DNA from: Chloroflexota bacterium
Lineage (GTDB): Bacteria > Chloroflexota > Limnocylindria > Limnocylindrales > CSP1-4
Assembly: GCA_025935925.1 (NCBI GenBank)
Contig: JAICUI010000008.1
Location: forward strand, 1 to 64,000
DNA length: 64,000 nucleotides
Direction of reading: 5' to 3'
The position numbers were made by a program, and so were the translations under genes. Positions within the stretch are counted from its first letter, which is position 1. Each line of letters opens with the position of its first letter. The notes beneath the pieces are model-generated. The model was given only the letters and a program-made list of their open reading frames with translations. It was not told the origin of the DNA and did not search any database. Shown here piece by piece: positions 32,209-40,805 of the stretch.

Positions 32209-33132
32209 ATGCGGTTTTCCCGCAGGCTCGCCCTCGGGGCGTCGATGCTCGCGCTGGTCATCGTGGCTGCCGCGTGTTCGACGGGTGGGGGCAGCGCCAG
32301 CAAGCCCACGGTCAAGGTTGGATCGGATGGCTTCGACGAAGCCAAGATCATGGCCGAGGCCTACGCCCAGGTCCTCGAGGCGAACGGCTACACCGTCAAT
32401 CGCGACGGCATCGGTCTCGGCGCCCGCAAGGTGACCGCGCCGGCGCTCGAGAGCGGCCAGATCGACCTCAAGCCCGAGTACATCGGGTCCGGCCTGTCCT
32501 ACTACGACCCGACGAAGGCCACCGGTGACCCCAAGAACAACCAGCAGCAGCTGCAGACGATCCTCACCGGCAAGGGCGGCGGGATCACCGTGCTCGACTA
32601 CACGCCGGCGCAGGACCAGAACGCGTTCGTCGTCCGCAAGGACACGGCGGATCAGCTGAAGCTCACGAAGATGAGCGACGTCGCCGCCGTCCAGGGCCAG
32701 CTCAAGCTCGGCCTGGCGACCGACTGCCCGACCAACCCGGTCTGCGGCAAGGCCCTCAAGGACGCCTACGGGATCGACACGAGCGCGGCGACGCTGCTCG
32801 ATGCCTGCTCGACGCCGATGGCCGACGCCCTCAAGGCCAAGACCATCGACCTCGGCGAGCTGTGCTCGACCCAGCCGGACATCATCGTCAACAACTTCGT
32901 CCTGCTCCAGGACGACAAGCAGACCCAGCCGGCCGACAACATCAGCCCGCTGGTTCGCAACGACTTCCTGGCCAAGACCGACAAGGCCGCGTTCAGCAAG
33001 CTGCTCAACGACCTGTCGGCCAAGATCGACACGCCGACGCTCGCCGACCTGTACAAGCAGGTCAGCGTCGACAAGAAGGACATCAAGGACGTCGTCTCGA
33101 CGTTCCTGAAGGCTCAGGGCCTCGTGAAGTAG
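32209..33132 (+). CDS. opuCC: Osmoprotectant ABC transporter binding lipoprotein
   Basis: A 307-aa lipoprotein from ATG 32209 (AGGAGAGGAG upstream). The signal peptide ends with lipobox VAAAC (residue ~23). The mature part KPTVKVGSDGFDEAKIMAEAYAQVLEANGYTV and DLKPEYIGSGLSYYDPT match the OpuAC/ProX-type substrate-binding fold for quaternary amines. Aromatic residues that would form the ligand cage are present (SYYDP). With OpuCA-B-D it forms a complete importer. It is followed by a perfect hairpin terminator. Confidence 0.92.
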   Translation: MRFSRRLALGASMLALVIVAAACSTGGGSASKPTVKVGSDGFDEAKIMAEAYAQVLEANGYTVNRDGIGLGARKVTAPALESGQIDLKPEYIGSGLSYYDPTKATGDPKNNQQQLQTILTGKGGGITVLDYTPAQDQNAFVVRKDTADQLKLTKMSDVAAVQGQLKLGLATDCPTNPVCGKALKDAYGIDTSAATLLDACSTPMADALKAKTIDLGELCSTQPDIIVNNFVLLQDDKQTQPADNISPLVRNDFLAKTDKAAFSKLLNDLSAKIDTPTLADLYKQVSVDKKDIKDVVSTFLKAQGLVK

Positions 33133-33157
33133 GGTCCCGACCCGCTCCGCGACCTCC

Positions 33158-33185
33158 GAGACCCCGGTCGATCGGCCGGGGTCTC
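33158..33185 (+). terminator. Hairpin terminator of the osmolyte operon
   Basis: GAGACCCCGG, loop TCGATCGG, CCGGGGTCTC: a perfect 10-bp stem 25 nt after the stop of the binding-protein gene. No T-run follows, as is common in very GC-rich genomes. Confidence 0.85.
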
Positions 33186-33317
33186 GTCGCGTCCGGCGCT
33201 CGCCTTGGCGTCGCCGGCGCCGGCGCGGGCGTCGCCGGCGTGTCCCCCCGCCGCTCGGAGCGTTCCTCGCGATCCGCCGAGGTTCCGCACGCCCGCCGGG
33301 ACATCACTCCCTCACAC

Positions 33318-33684
33318 GATGACACTCGCGGCATCGCTGCCAAAGCCGTCCGCGCGATCCGGGGGTTGCTCCTCGTCATTTCGGAGGCTGGTGACCGTTG
33401 TCCACGAACCGTGACGACGCCGAGGTCCCGAACCGCCCGAGCGACGGACGTCGAGCGTGGGACACGCTCCGGAAGCTTCGGGGCGGGTGCCCGACACGTT
33501 GCCAACGATCGTGCGACGTGGATACCGGTCGGCAGCTTCGGAACTGGTGGTTGGCGCTCGGCCGCGACGCGCGACCGGCGACCCGCAGTGCGCGACCCGG
33601 GACCGGCGACCCGCGACGCGCGACCGGCGACTCCCGACCCGCGGCGCGCGACCCCGCCCTGCGACCGATGACGCGAGTGTCATC
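33318..33684. repeat. Inverted repeat pair bounding a repeat-rich spacer
   Basis: The 19-base arm GATGACACTCGCGGCATCG (33318-33336) recurs inverted at 33666-33684 with one mismatch (13 bases perfect). The 330 bp between include a stretch rich in CGACCGGCGACCCGC-like repeats (33565-33665). The whole 622-bp gap between the osmolyte operon and the flippase gene holds no convincing gene: all ORFs are Arg/Pro/Ser-rich and lack ribosome binding sites. It could be a small non-autonomous mobile element (MITE-like) or a regulatory RNA region; no flanking target duplication is evident. Confidence 0.6.
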
Positions 33685-33754
33685 ACGTCGACGAGGTGGT
33701 TGCCGACGACCTGCGAGAACCGCGAGATTCGGCGGCGTCCGGGGGCCACCGGGC

Positions 33755-34768
33755 TCACCGATCGGACGCCCGCGCCTCCGCCGGTATCGGGGCCGCATCT
33801 GGCTCGAGGACAGCCGCCCGTTGTCGGCGCGGACCCGCGACGAACGCGACGGCCCCGCCGATCGACGTCACCGCCAGGGTCGCGAGGTGGACCAGGATCG
33901 CGAACGCGAGCGCGGGCTCGCGGTCGATGCCCACGGAGTGCGCGATCGTGACCGCGGCGAGCTCGAACGTCCCGACGTAGCCCGGACCGGCCGGCACCGC
34001 CGTCGCGAGGTTCGTCCCGGCGGCGAGGAGCGCGGCCTGTCCCAGCGTCGGCTCGACGCCGACGGCCTGCGCGGCCGCCGCGAACGCGAGGACCGTGCAC
34101 GACCAGGAGGCCACCGACAGCGCGACCGCGATGAGCATCGGCCGGACGTTGCTCGCCACCGCGAGCCCGTCGCGCAGCCGGACGAGGACGTGCCGGACCC
34201 TCGGCCACCGGCCGAGGAACTCGCGGACCCGTTCGGCGCCCGGCAGCCGGTGCGCGTAGATCCCGACCGCGACGCCGACGACGAGCAGCGAGGTCAACGC
34301 GAACCCGACGAGGACCGCCGAGGCCACGATCCCCCGCACCGACAGGACGAGGATCGCGACGGCCGCGATCGACACGACGACCATCGTGTCGACGATCCGC
34401 TCGATGACGATCGTGCCGAGGATCATCGACCGGGAGAGGCCGGTCCTCGTCCCGAGGTCGTGGCTGCGGACCACCTCCCCGAGCCGCGCCGGCAGCACGT
34501 TGTTGGCGAGATACCCGACGAGCAGCGACGCGAGGGCCGTCCCGTACGGCACCGCCGCGAGCGGCGACAGCAGGACCCGCCAGCGCAGGGCCCGCAGCAG
34601 CACGTCGAGCACCACGAACGCCAGCAGCGCGACGATCCAGCGCGGATCGGCCGTCTTGAGCGTCTCCCACGCCGCGGCGACGTCGACCGACCTGCCGACG
34701 ATGAACAGCGCGACGATCGAGATGGCGACCCCGATCGCCGCCCGGCCGAGCCCGCGGCGGAACCGCAT
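33755..34768 (-). CDS. Lysylphosphatidylglycerol synthase TM region / flippase-like protein
   Basis: A 337-aa membrane protein with about eight helices, of the AglD/LPG-synthase-TM (UPF0104) family. Diagnostic segments: ALRWRVLLSP near residue 60, LVGYLANNVLPARLGEVVRSHDLG, and LAAGTNLATAVPAGPGYVGTFELA. These proteins are thought to flip or extend lipid-linked molecules. It starts two bases after the stop of the GT2 gene, so the pair is translationally coupled; a glycosyltransferase plus a flippase-like protein suggests lipid-linked sugar synthesis and export. Start MRFRRG chosen for the coupling; the longer ORF runs antisense through the GT2 gene region. Confidence 0.85.
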   Translation of the reverse strand: MRFRRGLGRAAIGVAISIVALFIVGRSVDVAAAWETLKTADPRWIVALLAFVVLDVLLRALRWRVLLSPLAAVPYGTALASLLVGYLANNVLPARLGEVVRSHDLGTRTGLSRSMILGTIVIERIVDTMVVVSIAAVAILVLSVRGIVASAVLVGFALTSLLVVGVAVGIYAHRLPGAERVREFLGRWPRVRHVLVRLRDGLAVASNVRPMLIAVALSVASWSCTVLAFAAAAQAVGVEPTLGQAALLAAGTNLATAVPAGPGYVGTFELAAVTIAHSVGIDREPALAFAILVHLATLAVTSIGGAVAFVAGPRRQRAAVLEPDAAPIPAEARASDR

Positions 34769-34770
34769 CG

Positions 34771-35541
34771 TCAGGCGGCTCGGGGCTCGCTCGTCGGGAC
34801 GCGCGGCCGGAGCTGCTCCGAGCGGCGGACGCCCGTCCGATGGAGCAGGTAGCGGAGGACGACGCGCAGCGTCGAGAGCCCGTACACGACGCTCCGCTTG
34901 AAGCCGACCGAGCTTGCCTCCTCGAAGTAGCGCGTCGGGACGGCGATCTCGGCGATCTTCAGGCCCCGCGCCGCCACGACCTGCGCGATGAGGTCCTGGT
35001 CGAACACGAAGTCGTCGGAGTTCAGGCGGTACGGGATCCGCTCCAGGAGGCGCCGGCTGTAGGCCCGCAGCCCCGTGTGGTATTCCGACAGGTGGAGGCC
35101 GAAGACCGCGTTCTCGACGCCCGTCAGGAACCGGTTCGAGACGTACTTCCACTTCGGCATGCCGCCGGCGAGCGGGTCGCCGAGAAACCGGGACCCGAGC
35201 ACCAGGTCGGCCTTGCCGGCGACGATCGGCGCGACGAGGTCTGGGATCCGGGTGGCGTCGTACTGGTAGTCGGGGTGGAGCATGACGACGACGTCGGCGC
35301 CCCACTCGAGCGCCCGGTCGTAGCAAGTCTTCTGGTTGCCGCCGTACCCGAGGTTCTGGCGATGGACGATGACCTCGAGCCCCAGCTTCTGGGCGATCTC
35401 GACGGTCTCGTCGCGCGACACGTCGTCGACCAGGATCACGTGGTCGACGAGGTCGTGCGGGATGTCGGCGTAGGTCCGTTCCAGCGTCTTCGCCGCGTTG
35501 TAGGCGGGCATGACGATCACGACCTTGGGCCTGTCGGGCAT
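34771..35541 (-). CDS. GT2 glycosyltransferase, dolichol-phosphate-mannose-synthase-like
   Basis: A 256-aa cytoplasmic GT-A enzyme. VVIVMPAYNAAKTLERTYADIP at the start, VILVDDVSRDETVEIA (UDP/GDP-sugar), GYGGNQKTCYDRALEWGADVVVMLHPDYQYD (metal-binding D-x-D-like region) and LNSDDFVFDQDLIAQV are the DPM1-like pattern. It transfers a sugar to a polyprenyl phosphate, with no membrane helix of its own. TAGAGT lies seven bases before ATG 35541: a leaderless mRNA is likely. It forms an operon with the flippase-like gene. Donor sugar unknown. Confidence 0.9.
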   Translation of the reverse strand: MPDRPKVVIVMPAYNAAKTLERTYADIPHDLVDHVILVDDVSRDETVEIAQKLGLEVIVHRQNLGYGGNQKTCYDRALEWGADVVVMLHPDYQYDATRIPDLVAPIVAGKADLVLGSRFLGDPLAGGMPKWKYVSNRFLTGVENAVFGLHLSEYHTGLRAYSRRLLERIPYRLNSDDFVFDQDLIAQVVAARGLKIAEIAVPTRYFEEASSVGFKRSVVYGLSTLRVVLRYLLHRTGVRRSEQLRPRVPTSEPRAA

Positions 35542-35652
35542 GCGCGCAACTCTACCCGAAGCCTGTCGCGGCGCAGCCCTCGTGCGCTGGTACGAACGTC
35601 ACCGCGGTGTCACCATCGACCGGTACGGTCGAGGCGAAGCCCAGGAGACACG

Positions 35653-36258
35653 ATGTTCGAGCGACTCTTCGGCGACCGGCGCGGCGACCCCGCCGTCGCC
35701 GACCGCGTTCCCCCCGGCCAGTACGTCACCGAGAAGTTTCCGGTCCTCCACTACGGCTCGGTCCCCAAGGTGGACGTCGCGACGTGGGACCTCCGCGTGT
35801 ATGGCGAGGTCGACAACCCGCTGAAGCTGACGTGGGACGAGTTCAAGGCCCTGCCGCGCAAGCAGGTGACGACCGACATCCACTGCGTGACCCGTTGGTC
35901 GAAGCTGGACACGCACTGGGAGGGCGTCGCCATCCAGACGATCCTCGAGCTGGCGCAGGTCCGGCCGTCGGCGACCCACGTGGTCGGCCATGCGGAGCAG
36001 GGCTACACGGCGAATCTGCCCCTCGGCGTGCTCGACGACGATGACGTCCTCCTCGCCGACACCTTCGACGGCAAGCCGCTCGACGCCGAGCACGGCTTTC
36101 CGATGCGGCTCATCGTCCCGAAGCGCTACTTCTGGAAGGGCCCGAAGTGGCTCCGGAGCCTCGAGTTCCTGAACCACGACGTGCCGGGGTTCTGGGAGCG
36201 CTACGGCTACCACAACGACGCGGACCCCTGGAAGGAAGAGCGATTCAGCTCCGATTGA
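35653..36258 (+). CDS. Sulfite oxidase-like molybdopterin oxidoreductase
   Basis: A 201-aa cytoplasmic protein with the oxidoreductase molybdopterin-binding fold (MsrP/YedY-like core without the C-terminal dimer domain). The Mo-ligand Cys lies in TTDIHCVTRWSKLDTHWEGV. Other conserved stretches are THVVGHAEQGYTANLPLGVLDDDDVLLA and GFPMRLIVPKRYFWKGPKWLRSLEF. No Tat signal is visible, so it may act inside the cell. Such ~200-aa versions are common but unassigned. ATG 35653 has AGGAG upstream, and a TACGGT box is at about 35623. It is convergent with the pirin pseudogene (10 bp gap). Confidence 0.9.
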   Translation: MFERLFGDRRGDPAVADRVPPGQYVTEKFPVLHYGSVPKVDVATWDLRVYGEVDNPLKLTWDEFKALPRKQVTTDIHCVTRWSKLDTHWEGVAIQTILELAQVRPSATHVVGHAEQGYTANLPLGVLDDDDVLLADTFDGKPLDAEHGFPMRLIVPKRYFWKGPKWLRSLEFLNHDVPGFWERYGYHNDADPWKEERFSSD

Positions 36259-36268
36259 GTCGCCTGCG

Positions 36269-37022
36269 TCAGCGCTCGCCGGCCCAGACGCCGACTGGCC
36301 GGAAGTCGAGCGGGACGTCGATCAGGATCAGCTCGGCCGCGAGGTTGGTTCGCGGCGTGAGGTCGGTGGGGTCGGTCACCTTCACGGCGTCGCCCGTCCG
36401 CAGCCGCTCTTCGTCGACCGTCACGCGGCCGTCGATCACGTAGAGGTAGCCGCCGCGCCCTGACGTGAACGCGTGATGCAGCTCGCCGCTGGCGGTCAGG
36501 TGTGCGACCAGTGCTCGTGCGTCCTGGGAGAGCTCGAGTCCCCCGGTGCCGGCCGGGCCCATGACCTGGAGCCATCGATCCGTGCGGTCGGCCAGCGTGT
36601 ACTGGCGCTGCTGGACGCGGGTCTCGAGGCCCGCCGTGCTGGGGAGGATCCAGAACTGGATGAACCGCAGCGGCGTGTCGGGCGACCCGTTCTTCTCCGA
36701 GTGCAGGTCCCCGCGATGCGAGAAGGTCATCACCTGCGCCGCCCCCGCTTCGAGCCGGCCATTGTTGCCTAGCGAGTCCGCGTGCAGGAACTGGCCGGAG
36801 ACGACGTAGGTCAGCGACTCGACGTCCTGGTGAGGATGGCGCGGCCACTCGGCGCCGGCGATGATCCGGTCATCGTTGAAGACCCGCAGCGCCCCGACGC
36901 CCATCTGCTCGGGATCGCGGTAGCGATCGAAGGAGAAGTGCCAGCGGGCGTCAAAACCAGCCGCCCTCCTCGTGCCAGATCGTGTCCGCCTCGCGGATGG
37001 TCGCGCCGGAAACCGTGCTCAT
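36269..37022 (-). pseudogene. Pirin-family protein gene, frameshifted
   Basis: From ATG 37022 (GGGAGG upstream) the frame reads MSTVSGATIREADTIWHEEGGWF and then meets TGA at 36951. Deleting one T from TTTT (plus AAAA, 36953-36956) restores GGWFDARWHFSFDRYRDPEQMGVGALRV, which continues into the 211-residue pirin-like body (36269-36904: RHPHQDVESLTYVVSGQFLHADS, metal-binding His cupin, then SGRGGYLYVIDGRVTVD). Pirins bind a metal in a bicupin fold; some are quercetinases. The break is a single homopolymer indel, so either a true frameshift or a sequencing error. Two decayed genes follow, which favours real decay. Confidence 0.85.
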
Positions 37023-37108
37023 CGTGCCTCCCACCGACTGAGCCCGAGTATGAAGCACGTGGGGATGACGAGCGCTTCTCTTCGGACGGAGGGCATTCGG
37101 TCGGGCGG

Positions 37109-37438
37109 CTAGCCGATCGCGAGTGACAGGGTCGCAGCGGCCAGGTACAGCCCGAGGCCGTACACCGTGTGCGTCCCGAGATTCCGCAGCCTCGTGGCGG
37201 TCGGGTTCGGTGACCGCGATCCCGCGATACCGGCGCCCATCGCCGGCTGCATGACGAGCCATGGTGCGAGGATCGTCACAAGCCCGATGGCCAACGCCGG
37301 CCACACGGAGGGCGCTTCGAGCCAGTCCCATCCAACGAAGGCCAGCAGCACGGCAGCGAACGTGATGCCGATCGCGTAATGCGCGGTCCAGCCGATCAGC
37401 CGTTCCCCTCGGACCTGCGGCGAGGCTCCGATCCGCCG
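37109..37438 (-). pseudogene. DUF2938 membrane protein, N-terminally truncated
   Basis: The frame VRGERLIGWTAHYAIGITFAAVLLAF to THTVYGLGLYLAAATLSLAIG matches the C-terminal two-thirds of DUF2938 proteins (about 160 aa, four helices): the PVRGE-x-x-IGW motif, PWLVMQPAMGAGIA and RLRNLGTHTVYGLGLYLA. The first ~55 residues are missing: upstream of about 37438 the sequence becomes an MFS gene on the opposite strand. No start codon with a ribosome binding site exists at the junction. Function of the family unknown. Confidence 0.8.
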
Positions 37439-37449
37439 ATCGACCGTCG

Positions 37450-38066
37450 TGGTCGCTCCGCGAGTTCGCCACCACGTTCTATGTCGATCCCCGCAGGAAC
37501 CCCGACTTTGGCTGGGCGTTCGCGAGCCGATTCCTGTTCGTGCTGGCGTATGCCTTCCTCGCGAGCTACCTGGCGTACTACCTCCTCGAGCACATCGGCA
37601 GCGCGAACGCCGACGTGCCACAGCAGATCTTCCTCGGCACCCTGCTGCAGTCTGCCTTCCTGATCGCGGCATCACTGACCGGCGGCAAGCTCAGCGACCG
37701 GACTGGTCGGCGAAAGATCTTCGTCTTCTCGGCGTCGATCGTGTACGGCATCGGGCTCTTCGTGCTCGCGATCGCGACGACCTTCAACGGAGCCCTCGTC
37801 GGCATGGCGATCAGCGGCCTCGGCTTCGGGCTGTACTTTGCGGTCGACTTCGCGCTCGTCCTCGACGTGCTACCGAACAAGGACGATGCGGCGAAGGACC
37901 TCGGCGTCTTCAACATGGCGGGCGCCGTGCCGTTCGCGCTCGCACCCGCGATTGCGCCACTGGTCCTGGCGATCGGCGGCGGGAGCTACGGGGTCCTCTA
38001 TGCGGTGGCCGGCCTGTGGCGGTCCTTGGCGCGTTCGCGATCCTGCGCGTCCGGCGAGTTCGATGA
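37450..38066 (+). pseudogene. MFS transporter remnant: N-terminus lost, 3' frameshift
   Basis: The frame begins abruptly at WSLREFATTFYVDPRRNPDFGWAFASRF and runs through six helices of the C-terminal half of a major-facilitator transporter (ASLTGGKLSDRTGRRKIFVFSASIVYGIG is the A-like motif; AKDLGVFNMAGAVPFALAPAIAPL). The N-terminal six helices are absent. Near 38018 (GGCCTGTGGCGGTC) one base is missing: the true ending VLGAFAILRVRRVR* lies in another frame, ending at 38066. The protein cannot be made intact. It abuts the DUF2938 fragment, so one rearrangement truncated both genes. Confidence 0.85.
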
Positions 38067-38199
38067 GCGCGGAACTCGGGGCGGGCCGGCTCACCCCAGC
38101 GTCGCTACCCCGTTCGTTGACGATGACGAGCGCTTCAGGCGAATAGCGCGCCAGGAAGGGCCGGCTGCGCGGCTGCGGGCGCTCAGCTCAAGGCGTTCG

Positions 38200-38234
38200 C
38201 CGTCGCCGCCCGGTACGGACCCGGGCGGCGACGG
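38200..38234. terminator. Perfect 14-bp hairpin after the secreted-protein gene
   Basis: CCGTCGCCGCCCGG, loop TACGGAC, CCGGGCGGCGACGG. It lies 21 bp beyond the stop of the minus-strand gene at 38256 and between it and the MFS remnant, so it can act in both directions. There is no T-run. The stretch 38067-38199 between the MFS remnant and this hairpin shows no gene. Confidence 0.85.
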
Positions 38235-38255
38235 ACCACGTTCGAGCGATCGATA

Positions 38256-39068
38256 TCAGACGAGCGCCGCGCACTGGCCGATCGCCTTGCCGCCGACGTG
38301 GTTGACCTCGCCCGGGATGAACCCACCCGACACGCCGGGCTCGAGGCCCTTGCAGATCAGGTTGCGTGCGACGTGGTTCTCGACGACCGCGACCGTCCGG
38401 CCGGGATCGCCCGGGTCGAGCGACGTGATGTTGGTCAGCACGGCGTTGCCCGAGATCCAGTTGAACTGGGCGCCGAGCCAGTCGGCGGCCACGTTGCTGA
38501 TCGTGAGGTTGCGGCCGATCGTGTTCCCCTTGATCGACCACGGGATCTCGCCGCCGCCGCCGCTCAGCGCGACGTTGCCGTGGATGGTCACCTTCCGGAT
38601 CAGCACGGTGTCCGCGTCCGTGGCGGTGATGTTTCCACCGATCGTGATGGTGGTGTGACCCGCCGGGTCGGCGGCGCATGGCACGCCCGCGAACCTGCCG
38701 ATGGTGTTCGTCGGCTGGCAGCCGAGACCCAGGAGCGAGCCTGCGCCTGCCGTCACGTTGTGACCGACGGTGATCGTCGCCGGTGCGCTCTGGGCATCGA
38801 GCACGCCGGCCGGGGCGACGTTGATGTTGCCGATGACGTTGATCACGGCATCGGGAACGATGTTGCAGACGCCCCTGACGGTGATGCTCGCGTACGTGCC
38901 GGAGGGGATGCTCGTAAAGGTCCCGGAGGCGAAATCGCCACCCGTGCACGTATAGGCGCCGGCGCCGCCGGGTCCGGCGGCCATCGCCGTTCCCGTGGGC
39001 AGTGCCATGGCGGCGGCGACGGCGAGCGACCCGATGATCCTGAGGCGAGCGGCCCTGGTGTGGAGCAC
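38256..39068 (-). CDS. Secreted repeat protein, probable beta-helix
   Basis: 270 aa from GTG 39068, chosen for AGGAG upstream; ATG 39128 is a longer alternative without a clear site. A signal peptide (LRIIGSLAVAAAMALPTGTAMAA) is followed by short repeating strands with N-x-I/V-x-G spacing: VINVIGNINVAPAGV, ATITVGHNVTAG, HTTITIGGNITATDADTVLIRKVTIHGNVAL, GRNLTISN. That pattern suggests a right-handed beta-helix like bactofilin or polysaccharide-lyase stalks. Five Cys residues may form disulfides. No anchor is visible, so it is probably released or wall-associated. Role unknown. The 190-bp region 39129-39319 upstream holds no other gene. Confidence 0.8.
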   Translation of the reverse strand: MLHTRAARLRIIGSLAVAAAMALPTGTAMAAGPGGAGAYTCTGGDFASGTFTSIPSGTYASITVRGVCNIVPDAVINVIGNINVAPAGVLDAQSAPATITVGHNVTAGAGSLLGLGCQPTNTIGRFAGVPCAADPAGHTTITIGGNITATDADTVLIRKVTIHGNVALSGGGGEIPWSIKGNTIGRNLTISNVAADWLGAQFNWISGNAVLTNITSLDPGDPGRTVAVVENHVARNLICKGLEPGVSGGFIPGEVNHVGGKAIGQCAALV

Positions 39069-39319
39069 GGCTGGCTGTCTCCTTCCGGGCGCGGTCGCGC
39101 CCGAGTCGGACGGGGTCGGTCTCGCCATTGGCCCAGCGCGGTGGGTGTGGCGACCGGATCGGTGCGCCGCGCTGGTGGCACCTCCCCCGCGGAGTGCCGC
39201 CTCCCTGCTCGTAGCCGGAGTCTGCCGGACGGTCGCCACGCACGTCCAGCGGGTTCTCCCTGACGTCGGCGCTCCGGCGCGGCGGTTCGTCCCAGCCGCA
39301 GAACCGGCTTCCGCCGGGT

Positions 39320-40252
39320 TCAGGCGGCGCCGATCGGCCGCAGGTCGTTCCGCTTCTCCGCGCCCGGCGGCGCGAAGAGGGCCCGCGCGACGTCGTCGGC
39401 GGGCGTCATCGCGATCGACGGGTGGGCGGCGCGGAGGCGCGGGCCGTCGACCGTCATGTCGCGCTCGTCCATCGCGATCGCCGCTGCGATCTGGGCGCTC
39501 AGGATCGGCTTCGGCAGCCGCATCACGAGCCGGGCCAGCCGCATCATCGGGACGGGCAGGTGCTGGCGTTGCCCATGGGTCCCGGTGGCCCGCTCCACGG
39601 CATCGGCGAGCTCGTCCAGCGTCAGGTTCGCGGGGCCCGGCACCTCGATCGTCGCACCGCGCAGCGACGCGTCGACGACGGCGAGCTCGACGAACCGCGC
39701 GACGTCGCGGGCGGACACGAAGTTCACCGGATTGCGACCGCCGCCGAAGATCCGCGTGCGCCCCGTCGTCACGAGCGGCCCGCCGACCAGCCCGAGCCAG
39801 GTCTCGAGGTATGCGGTCGGTCGCAGGATCGTCGAGTCGAGCCCGCTCGCTCGGAGCGCCTCCTCCGCCGCCCACTTGTCGCGGAACAGCTCCATCGGAT
39901 GGTCGGCGGCCGCATCGTGAATGGAGACGAGGATGACGTGGCCGACGCCGGCGGCGCGGGCCGCATCGATCAACGCGAGGTTGCCCTCCCGGTCGACGGC
40001 TCGTGAACCGAGGGCGTCGCGACCCCCGAACCCGGCCATCGCGGAGACGACCGTCTCGACGCCCTCGAGCGCCCGTCGGACGACGCTGCCGTCGCGCACG
40101 TCGCCGGCGACGTAGTCCGCTCCCGGCGTGACGGCCGCCCGGCCCACGGCATCGTCGTGGCGCGCGAGGAGCCGGACCCGCATCCCGCGGGCGAGCAGGA
40201 TCGGCGCGAGCTGGCGGCCGAGCGTTCCCGTGCCGCCGACGATCAGGATCAT
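39320..40252 (-). CDS. NAD(P)-binding SDR / NmrA-like protein
   Basis: A 310-aa Rossmann-fold protein. MILIVGGTGTLGRQLAPILLARGMRVRLLAR is the NAD(P)-binding GxxGxxG start. VAGDVRDGSVVRRALEG, HVILVSIHDA and RDKWAAEEALRASGLDSTILRPTAYLE fit the atypical SDR (NmrA/complex I NDUFA9-like) group that often lacks the full Tyr-x-x-x-Lys site; here the expected Tyr is not clear. It may be a redox sensor or an oxidoreductase on an isoprenoid or quinone-like substrate. AAGGAG precedes the ATG. It is 12 bp downstream of the SnoaL-like gene and probably cotranscribed, controlled by the divergent TetR. Confidence 0.88.
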   Translation of the reverse strand: MILIVGGTGTLGRQLAPILLARGMRVRLLARHDDAVGRAAVTPGADYVAGDVRDGSVVRRALEGVETVVSAMAGFGGRDALGSRAVDREGNLALIDAARAAGVGHVILVSIHDAAADHPMELFRDKWAAEEALRASGLDSTILRPTAYLETWLGLVGGPLVTTGRTRIFGGGRNPVNFVSARDVARFVELAVVDASLRGATIEVPGPANLTLDELADAVERATGTHGQRQHLPVPMMRLARLVMRLPKPILSAQIAAAIAMDERDMTVDGPRLRAAHPSIAMTPADDVARALFAPPGAEKRNDLRPIGAA

Positions 40253-40264
40253 GTCCCCGCTCCT

Positions 40265-40753
40265 TCAGCCCGCCGTGCGGCCGTTGCCGGCGCCGCCCGT
40301 CCCGGGCGACGTCCCGACGGCGTTCGAGGTGGTTCGCGTGAGCGTGTCCCGGATCGCGGCGTTGACGTCGCCCGTTCCGGGATCCACGGGCTCGAGGTAG
40401 AAGCGGGCCCAGGTCGCCTCCCCGGCCTCGACGCCGAAGATGACCACGCCGCGGATGAGGTGCGGCGCGCCGTCACGTCGCGTGCCGCGCATCTCCCATT
40501 CGCTCCACACCACGTGCGAATCCTCGATCCACGACACCTCGGAGACGAGATCGGGGACCGCCGCCAGGATCTGCTCCCAGTTCCGCCGGACCTGGTCGCG
40601 ACCCGTGAACCCGCGAGCCGGGTGTGCCGGTGTCTCGTTCACGTACCGCTCGCTGAAGCAGCCGACGAGCGCATCCAGGTCATGGGCGCTGGCCGCGGCG
40701 CACAGCCGGTCGACGAGCGAGCCGGGTGACGCCGCGAGAGACGTTGGCTCCAC
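40265..40753 (-). CDS. SnoaL/NTF2-like small cone-fold protein
   Basis: 162 aa from GTG 40753 (AGAGGAG upstream); the 23 residues of the longer ORF lack a site. The domain (residues ~15-135) shows the SnoaL-like pattern: LCAAASAHDLDALVGCFSERYVNETPAHPARGFTGRDQVRRNWEQILAAVPDL, SEWEMRGTRRDGAPHLIRGVVIF. Such folds are cyclases, isomerases, hydrolases or just binding proteins. The C-terminus is a flexible Thr/Gly/Ala tail. It is the first gene of a two-gene operon with the SDR. Function unknown but probably acts on the SDR's substrate. Confidence 0.83.
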   Translation of the reverse strand: MEPTSLAASPGSLVDRLCAAASAHDLDALVGCFSERYVNETPAHPARGFTGRDQVRRNWEQILAAVPDLVSEVSWIEDSHVVWSEWEMRGTRRDGAPHLIRGVVIFGVEAGEATWARFYLEPVDPGTGDVNAAIRDTLTRTTSNAVGTSPGTGGAGNGRTAG

Positions 40754-40805
40754 GGTCGTCTCCTCTGGCGATTCTGATACACTTGATCGTAATGGATACA
40801 ACACT
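40754..40805. promoter_or_regulatory. TetR/SDR divergent promoter region
   Basis: The AT-rich 52-bp gap stands out from its surroundings. It contains TGATACA-N11-TGGATACA, a near-direct repeat around CTTGATCGTAA, a candidate TetR operator. On the minus strand TTGTAT and TATCAG are candidate promoter boxes for the SnoaL-SDR pair. I cannot fix the tetR start site. Confidence 0.5.

Noticed and set aside
33312-34670. 452-aa minus-strand ORF across the repeat-rich spacer
   Set aside because: It overlaps the flippase-like gene in another frame and consists of low-complexity Arg/Ser/Gly repeats.
36951-37475. 174-aa ORF ending HEEGGWF
   Set aside because: Only its last 23 residues are real: they are the N-terminus of the frameshifted pirin; the rest is antisense to the DUF2938 fragment.
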